The translations under genes were made by a program, and so were the position numbers. Below the pieces are notes generated by a model, which made no database searches, was not told the origin of the DNA, and worked only from the letters and a program-made list of their open reading frames with translations. DNA of 64,000 nucleotides from Amaurobius ferox (lineage: Eukaryota > Arthropoda > Arachnida > Araneae > Amaurobiidae): assembly GCA_951213105.1 (NCBI GenBank), contig OX578138.1:63897040-63961039 (forward strand), read 5' to 3'. Of this stretch, positions 59,101 to 64,000 are shown piece by piece. The stretch's first letter is position 1. Each line of letters begins with the position of its first letter.

Positions 59101-60123
59101 GTTGTTATTATTGCTTTTAATTATACCTCTCTCTACTTCAATTTCTAAATAATTCACATAAGGTTCTATTAAAAATTCAGTGTTTGCTTTGATAGATTTC
59201 TTGCTTTTGACTTCTACGATTTCTGTTGTAAAAGGTTCAAGTTTTGTTTTGCTCACCAAAGTAATCGAATTATCTGCCTTCTGTTTGCTTTTAATCTGTT
59301 TTCTTGAATTCTGTTGTTTATTTGCATTTTGAATTTGACTGTTACTATTTACATTTTCTCTATTCTCAAATTCTGTATTAGATTCTGCATTCTGGTTATT
59401 TGCAATATTTTGATTTTGACTATGTTTACAATATCTGATGTTGTCATCTACTTGGATCTTATTTACATTATTAATTTCTTCTGCTATTCCCAATTGAAAT
59501 TCACAGTTTGGCATTATTAATTTATTGCTGGACATATCTAATATAATTTTGTTTATTTTCAAAAAGTCAAATCCTAAAATCATATCATATGTGGTGTACC
59601 AAGAGTCATTTGTGATAAAAAAAGTGTTTTTGAAATATTTCTTATTAATTTTGAATCCTAATTCTATGGCATGTCTGAATGGAATTTTTGATCCGTTAAT
59701 TGCATGTATAGATACACATTTAGAAAGATATTTGATTTTCATTCCTGATTCTTTAATTCTTTCAAAAAGGTTATTACTTATTAAACAGATTGTTGATCCT
59801 GAATCTATCATTGCATTTGCTTTAAAGTTATTAATTGAAATTTGCAGTAGAGGTAATTTGTTTACTTGCAGTAATGTTTCATTCGTTGCACATGAAGCTA
59901 TTGTTTCTTCGATGTGACTCTGTGTCTGTGTATCTCTGTCCACATTAGCATTTTGAGTTTGTGTGTGTTTATTAACATTGCATTTTTCAGTTTGTACTGA
60001 TTTATTTATTTTAGTATTTCGAATTTGAATAGATTTGTCACATTTTGTTTTAAGATTATGTTTGTTGTATCTTACATTTTGAATGTTTTTATTTTTCTGC
60101 ATGTTATGATATCTTACACCCAT
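56176..60123 (-). CDS. pol: Gypsy pol: protease, RT, RNase H, integrase
   Basis: 1315 residues from the ATG at 60123. In order: an N-terminal region with four 11-residue repeats (29-72); an aspartic protease with DSGS (D107) and ILGFDFL; a low-complexity linker; and reverse transcriptase (about 450-680) with D556 in LDLKSAFFQIK and FLDD (D620, D621). RNase H follows (about 760-880) with D767, E808 and D833. Integrase has an H975/H978/C1005/C1008 zinc finger and catalytic D1040, D1099 and E1135 at D-58-D-35-E spacing. The tail FSGPYTIKRI is a GPY/F module, with no chromodomain seen. All catalytic residues are present and the frame is uninterrupted. Relative to gag it is in the -1 frame and open for about 45 nt into gag, so expression could be by frameshift or reinitiation. 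Confidence 0.95.
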   Translation of the reverse strand: MGVRYHNMQKNKNIQNVRYNKHNLKTKCDKSIQIRNTKINKSVQTEKCNVNKHTQTQNANVDRDTQTQSHIEETIASCATNETLLQVNKLPLLQISINNFKANAMIDSGSTICLISNNLFERIKESGMKIKYLSKCVSIHAINGSKIPFRHAIELGFKINKKYFKNTFFITNDSWYTTYDMILGFDFLKINKIILDMSSNKLIMPNCEFQLGIAEEINNVNKIQVDDNIRYCKHSQNQNIANNQNAESNTEFENRENVNSNSQIQNANKQQNSRKQIKSKQKADNSITLVSKTKLEPFTTEIVEVKSKKSIKANTEFLIEPYVNYLEIEVERGIIKSNNNNKLFIFITNNSNKPVTVSKETKLANISKNFEIVNNAQNKEINTNIETVNALTHEQILKLREEQFSTEDFNLDHLDKKQKAIVQRMLKQNSAAFSKNYDTLGCTDKVVPEFHILNQYPIQCKPYKVPHLLKSIAYKEIQNLLKNGIIEETTSNVAFPALFIRKKDSSKSDKPENQKLRMTIDYRLLNSYLVKYHFAVDQIHDILQEVSGKKLYCVLDLKSAFFQIKLRDVDKSLLSFTTEWGNFSPTRLPFGTANSTSYFAKLIHKCLGDIRDKGVRYFLDDIIVAGDTFQQVLETLQLVFDRLISYNLTLDPKKVQLFKSEIEYLGFKINNRGYSPSDKNIQKIQNFPVPKSAKQVKTLLGMTNYFRSLIDNYAGIVQPLINLTKKSKKFIWSQECQEALEKLQNIILKEPIVKNANFKKPFVLICDASLQAVSAILSQEYNGQMHPVKFFSRKLRDTESRYPSIKRELLAIYEGVKHFQDYLVGAEFEIQSDAKALSYHLALEKANDIESRWLLFLQSFKFKVKYIQGKDNPADYMSREIFQQNTVNELINHIFETENKLKHENILREQLKDKKLSKIRKILEDNDLNSRYENYKIDSNDNLLKFILKAKSKAPNAIKIVIPRSLQRITIQAAHVAHFGISKTYNKIKRLYFWSGMFSDTKNFCLNCERCLKFKSKQIKRQEIQLQNKNIQVGEQIAIDLVGKLVRSSGQHHYIVTIVDHLSRYLEAIPVRSITAQSIINVLSQYISRFGAPKILISDNGSQFTAKEFTDFLKDMNISHHRSSLYRPMSNGSLEKCHFLLKNSIACLANESFNWDKQILVFKNEYNNSKHIITGYIPAQIFFNREVRTPFDMHMDTKYTNLTLKQFVEEAKKAHQEIIQKVYKNQAEANSTQKKYFKAARSYELKIGDTVYLKNFIPAAPLKPKFSGPYTIKRIIRNKNAIIENEEKTIKVHFDKLFVVPKIKTHLKENTQVDN

Positions 60124-60164
60124 TTCACTGGAAGACAAAAGGGACGTTGAGTTAAAGTGCTCAT

Positions 60165-61382
60165 TTATCGCCTTCCCCTGAGAAAATCCTGTTGCTGATT
60201 GCTTTGTCTAAAAAAGTGTTGTTGGTTGTTATAATTTTGTGCTCCTCTCCTTGAATTTTGCTGATAATTTGGATTAGATGTAAAATTTTGTTGTTGATGA
60301 TTTTGGTTTCTATCATTACTCCTTTGAGAATAATTCATCTGATTGCTATTATTCCCTCTATAGTAATTGTTTCCTCTATAATAATTGTTTCCTCTATAAT
60401 AATTGTTTCCTCTATAAAAATTGTTTCCTCTGTATGGATGACTTCTAAATGTATTCTGACTGCCCCTTTGTTGACTGTTTTGCTCTTTTTTCATATTTTT
60501 ATAATGATGGCAATCAATGGTAATGTGATTCTGATTACACATTGAGCAAACAATGTTTTTATTTTCTGCATTACTGTTACCTTCTCCTAAATTCTCTTGT
60601 GTTTTGCTTTGATTCTGATTCAATGTTTTCAGAGCGTTAACCTCTGCTATTAGATTTTGAATTAAAAAATTTGTGGAGTCTTGCTGCTCTCTGATTTCAT
60701 TTATATGTGGCCTTTCTGAAGTATTTATATTATTTATTTTCTGCTCTTCCTCTAATACTTTCTCTATTGTTCTTGCAATATTTAATGCTTCTAAAAATGT
60801 GGAGGGTCCTCTTTTTTTTGTTTCTATTTTGACGTCATTTCTTAGTGCGTCCAAAAATTTTGTCATTTTAAGGTTATCTATGAATTTTGATATTTCTGAA
60901 TAATTTTTGTTTAGTGATTTAGTATACTTTGCAGTGGCATTCTCAACTGCTTCTGCTATTTCGTTAATAGATTGCCTAGGTCCCTGAGATATTGCTTGAA
61001 ATTCCTGCTGCAAATCTGCAAAATTTTGTGTCTTTTTGAATTTTAGAGTCAGTTTATTTTTAAATTCCTCATAATTACTAGTACTGGCTATTTCTTGATT
61101 ATTGATAATAAATTGCAGTGCTTTGCCTGCTATTAAGGTTTTGATTATAATTAATTTGTTGCTGCTGTCCCATTGGGCAATTTGAGCAATCTCTTCAAAC
61201 TGTTTGAAGAAGAAATCTATATCTTCCTCTGCTTCACCATTAAATTTCTTTAAAAGTTGCAAAAGTGACATGTTTGCAAAATTTTTGTTACCTTGCATGG
61301 AATTTACTAATTTTTGGACTTGTTGTCTAAGTTTTTTGTTTTCACTGTCATTCTTATCTTTATTATTATCGTTAGTTTCCAT
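60165..61382 (-). CDS. gag: Gypsy gag polyprotein
   Basis: Structural protein expected to form the retrotransposon particle and bind its RNA. 405 residues from the ATG at 61382, which has a strong context (A at -3, G at +4). The frame is open 8 codons further, but only from a TTG. Residues about 40-220 have retrotransposon-gag character (LLQLLKKFNGEAEEDIDFFF, then FKNKLTLKFKKTQNFADLQQ). A Cys/His knuckle CSMCNQNHITIDC is spaced CX2CX3HX4C, one residue shorter than the canonical CX2CX4HX4C. The tail is Asn/Gln/Arg-rich with about five copies of YRGNN. The frame ends 42 nt before the first pol ATG. No stop or frameshift. Confidence 0.92.
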   Translation of the reverse strand: METNDNNKDKNDSENKKLRQQVQKLVNSMQGNKNFANMSLLQLLKKFNGEAEEDIDFFFKQFEEIAQIAQWDSSNKLIIIKTLIAGKALQFIINNQEIASTSNYEEFKNKLTLKFKKTQNFADLQQEFQAISQGPRQSINEIAEAVENATAKYTKSLNKNYSEISKFIDNLKMTKFLDALRNDVKIETKKRGPSTFLEALNIARTIEKVLEEEQKINNINTSERPHINEIREQQDSTNFLIQNLIAEVNALKTLNQNQSKTQENLGEGNSNAENKNIVCSMCNQNHITIDCHHYKNMKKEQNSQQRGSQNTFRSHPYRGNNFYRGNNYYRGNNYYRGNNYYRGNNSNQMNYSQRSNDRNQNHQQQNFTSNPNYQQNSRRGAQNYNNQQHFFRQSNQQQDFLRGRR

Positions 61383-61406
61383 TTTGTCACTATAAATTAG
61401 ATCCAA

Positions 61407-61554
61407 AGTTATTTATTTGAAGCTTGTCTTATTCAGATATCCCCCAAAATGCATATAAAACAGTATACACAGTATAAAATAAAATTTGCAAAGATGTAAA
61501 ATCTCAAATATCAAAATTTGTACAATATCAAATATAAAATAAGTTTCTATTGTG

Positions 61555-61586
<32 letters not shown>

Positions 61587-62075
61587 GTACTATCACATAT
61601 AATATACTTCTGTTAAATTCCACGTAGCAAAAACAATTCAATTACTGCATTTATTTGATATATTTCTATTTTCAATTTCACTATAATTATCGTTTATCAT
61701 TTAAATTATAGTACTCTTATCTGTCCAATTTACCATAATTTTTTTTATCTAATATTTGCATTTATTATATACTTTTAAATGTATATTTAAGTGATTTTAT
61801 GATTAATCCTTTTCTGCTATCACTGAGTGTTGCTTCACTCTTTCTTAACATTTATTTATCAACTTTTTTTTATTATTATTATTATCATTATTAATTGCAA
61901 CAAAAATTATTTAACTGGTCCATACTCTTGTTGCCTGCATAAATTATTAATTTTGACCTCATTATCATTTATTGCCTTCTTAAATTTAGTTTACAGTACA
62001 ATTTCCTTTTTAAACCAATTTTAAAATTCCAGTCTCGATATGACATTAAAAAAAAATCAGAAAATTTTGAGTGAC
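61407..62075 (-). other. Gypsy 5' leader
   Basis: AT-rich untranslated leader between the primer sites and gag. A run of about 29 T on the plus strand (61558-61586), an A tract in sense, lies about 175 nt before the gag start. No upstream open frame of note on the sense strand. Confidence 0.6.
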
Positions 62076-62100
62076 CCAGTTCGACTGGTCATGCGCACCG
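62076..62100 (-). promoter_or_regulatory. Second primer-site-like sequence in the gypsy leader
   Basis: In sense orientation it reads CGGTGCGCATGACCAGTCGA and then ACTGG, a diverged copy of the site 60 bp closer to the LTR. It probably arose by local duplication. Whether it can prime is unknown. Confidence 0.5.
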
Positions 62101-62134
62101 AAAATAATTCAGCAGGGTGCAAATAATTTTGAAT

Positions 62135-62160
62135 CCAGGTTCGACTGGTCACGAGCACCA
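62135..62160 (-). promoter_or_regulatory. Primer-binding site resembling the tRNA-His 3' end
   Basis: Four bases downstream of the 5' LTR (sense) the sequence reads TGGTGCTCGTGACCAG and continues TCGAACCTGG. Remembered insect tRNA-His would pair as TGGTGCCGTGACCAGG with the T-arm TTCGAACCTGG. The site therefore resembles it with one inserted base in the acceptor part and a few bases missing before the T-arm part. A second, similar site is at 62076-62100. The tRNA identity is an inference from memory. Confidence 0.6.
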
Positions 62161-62164
62161 AAAA

Positions 62165-63899
62165 TATCAGGAAACATTATAAAAGGAAAGGGCCGTGAAT
62201 GTTTCTGATATTAAAAAAAATGATATAGTGGTATAGATTGATATTAAGCTCCTCATTCTCCAATGCTGAAATAAAAGTTAAATTAATAAATTCCAAAAAG
62301 AACATAGGCAACAAAGAAGAGATTTAAATTGGCCAAAAAATTCATTTATTATTTATATTTATATGTAATTAAAAGAACAAACAAATCATAATATACTAAT
62401 GGTTGTCAAATTAATCTAAATCATCCCAATGCAATCAATATTAATATATAATGATGCCACAATTACCTTTAACATTCTTATATGCTTTCTCAAATTTTAA
62501 CATTTTTTTTTATGTTCTTTCTCGTTTTAAGGAGGATTAATTCCACATTATGTTATATGATACAAGTTCTATTACAGTTCATTAAGGTCTTAAATTTTAA
62601 TTTTAGAGTTCAATTATAGCAATATCTGATGTCGCCAAATGACTGGAGATCATCCATGATTAATCATAAAAGTTCATCTTTGTTATAAAATAAGAAGAGT
62701 TTGACTTACATATATTTGAAGCACTAGCAGGCAACATACCCCTTTTGGTGGTCCAATGGCAGGATTTTCATATATAATAATAATGATGCTTTATGTTGAC
62801 ATGTCTAGATCAATTGAGATCAATTGAAGCGAGGCAGGCACTCATCACAGGAGATAACATATTTATGGTACGTTATAGGGTCCAATCTTTAAGTTCCAAA
62901 TCAATCAAATGTCGTAATTCGTATGTATATTAGTAATCAGTCGTCCGAAGACGAAGCTTATGAATCAGTCGTCGAAGACGAGGCTTAATAATTCTTCATC
63001 ATAACTATTAAATTCAAGGAGCAACTTGTATGTGTAATTCTTTAAAAATTGGACACATAGTCCGAATGCTGACTATATCTATAGGTCTCCATGGACCAAA
63101 ACTAGGAGACGACCTTCATGGTTGAAGAGCAGGGCCAGAATCCTTATTAAAAAAATCTGCTCAAAAAAAAAAGAAGAGGACCTCAGCGGTCCGACCCGCA
63201 GGCCGGCCGCGTCCAAGAGAGAATTCTCTTTTATTTTTTTATTTTACACTTGCCGTCATATTCTCCGTGGCGCTGTACTATATTCGCGTATGATTGGCCA
63301 CTCCTGTACATACAATACGTTCTTATTGGATGGTGGCCTTGTCCATGCTAAAAGGTGGGGTGCCATGTTGCATACCCCTTTTCGTAGAATGTTTTGCCCA
63401 TCTGTGAAGTTTGCTGAAGTCTTTATTTTAGAGGGTGTAACTTTAGTCAGTAAATTCTCACTGTTGACAGGAATTATAGCTTCTTCTGAAAACTGCCCAT
63501 GTCTATCCTGACGGGGCGTACATACAAGTTTAATATTACCAGTGGGAAACGGTTCTCAGCAAGAAAGGAATTTTTGACCGTTGTGGTCCTGCTATGTACA
63601 AACTGCACGTGTTCTCTAAAAAAGGGGGGGGGGCAAGTATGCTTTCTGTCACCCAAACTCCTAAGTTGCAGCTGTGAGATTGTTTTTCTGCAGATGTGCA
63701 AAGAGCGTGAGAAAGTACTTTTTTGAAAAATGGCTATTTTTTTTTGCCTAGCAACTGCCTTAAACTATATTCCAAAAGGTTTCAAAGCTAAAGTAATTTT
63801 AAATAAATAGAAGTTCTAATTCCCATTTTAATTAAAAAGAGCGTTATTAAAATTAGCGTGTAAGTCACATTTATTAAAAATGTCATGTTTCTCATGACA
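62165..63899 (-). repeat. 5' LTR of the gypsy element
   Basis: 1735 bp, about 99% or more identical by eye to the 3' LTR and with the same TG...TA termini. In sense orientation, two CCAAT boxes (reverse of ATTGG at about 63295 and 63327) are followed by a TATA-like ATAAAAG (63228-63234) and a GC-rich segment. This order fits a polymerase II promoter, but that is inference. Confidence 0.95.
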
Positions 63900-63904
63900 C
63901 AAAC

Positions 63905-64000
63905 GTCGAATGAGTTTCTTGAAAGCCTCACTGAGAAACTCTTGGCGCTAAAGAAACACCATTTTGTCTCCAAAACTCAGTCACAGTTTCAAGAGCTGCA
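63905..64000 (+). pseudogene. Continuation of the interrupted host frame
   Basis: Directly after the second CAAAC, the frame that stopped at 52151 continues without shift or stop to the window end: SNEFLESLTEKLL, then ALKKHHFVSKTQSQFQEL. Counting CAAAC once, the codons join as VTQT then SNEF. This shows the retrotransposon landed inside this reading frame. The rest of the gene is outside the window. Confidence 0.65.

Larger units (their letters stand above)
52152..63899 (-). mobile_element. Ty3/gypsy LTR retrotransposon, young and apparently complete
   Basis: The element is 11,748 bp, with coding on the minus strand. Both LTRs are about 1.74 kb and nearly identical. A 5-bp direct repeat CAAAC flanks it (52147-52151 and 63900-63904). 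In sense order it has the 5' LTR (62165-63899), a tRNA-like primer site, a leader of about 760 nt, gag, pol (protease, RT, RNase H, integrase), a non-coding stretch of about 2.3 kb and the 3' LTR (52152-53892). No envelope-like frame was found. It sits inside another reading frame. LTR similarity and open gag/pol suggest recent insertion. Confidence 0.95.

Overview
This is an AT-rich eukaryotic nuclear window. It has long introns with canonical GT/AG splice sites and many transposable elements of animal type. The host genes are clearly animal, and the mix of Penelope-like, Merlin, Tc1, hAT, BEL/Pao, tRNA-SINE and Ty3/gypsy sequences fits an arthropod. An arachnid, probably a spider, is my best guess from the general look of the repeats, but I cannot verify it here.

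Two host genes are supported. On the minus strand at 7494-8330 is an intronless, apparently intact alkyladenine DNA glycosylase (MPG/AAG, base excision repair). Starting 686 bp away on the plus strand is a DDB2 gene (UV-damage sensor, nucleotide excision repair). Six exons between 9017 and 45125 join in frame into 326 codons, and the last exons must lie beyond 64000. The two genes are divergent and could share a promoter region. Most of the window is therefore DDB2 intron.

The introns are loaded with elements. Intron 2 (11392-22101) holds a frameshifted Penelope-like retroelement (about 11.6-13.9 kb) and a complete Merlin DNA transposon (19411-20599) with perfect 25-bp inverted ends, an 8-bp target duplication and an open transposase. 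Intron 3 (22248-32957) holds a Helitron-like end, a degraded BEL/Pao integrase, a dead Tc1-like element (29854-31077), a short inverted-repeat MITE and several tandem repeats. Intron 5 (35572-44982) holds a degenerate minisatellite, a recent 451-bp tandem duplication, a 33-bp minisatellite and an inverted-repeat element.

Downstream of exon 6 there is a 1.3-kb dispersed repeat, whose inverted copy is in intron 2, and a broken hAT element (48609-51175) that carries a five-unit array of about 175 bp. A degenerate gene of an unnamed family follows on the plus strand from about 51.3 kb. It is split by a young 11.7-kb Ty3/gypsy retrotransposon (52152-63899, coding on the minus strand). That element has near-identical 1.74-kb LTRs, the 5-bp target duplication CAAAC, and open gag and pol. 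The interrupted reading frame resumes directly after the element at 63905 and runs to the window end.

I saw no wholly new multi-gene system. The observations most worth checking are the divergent MPG/DDB2 repair-gene pair, the intact Merlin, and the gypsy element with TG...TA LTR termini, a doubled tRNA-like primer site and a CpG-rich non-coding 3' segment.
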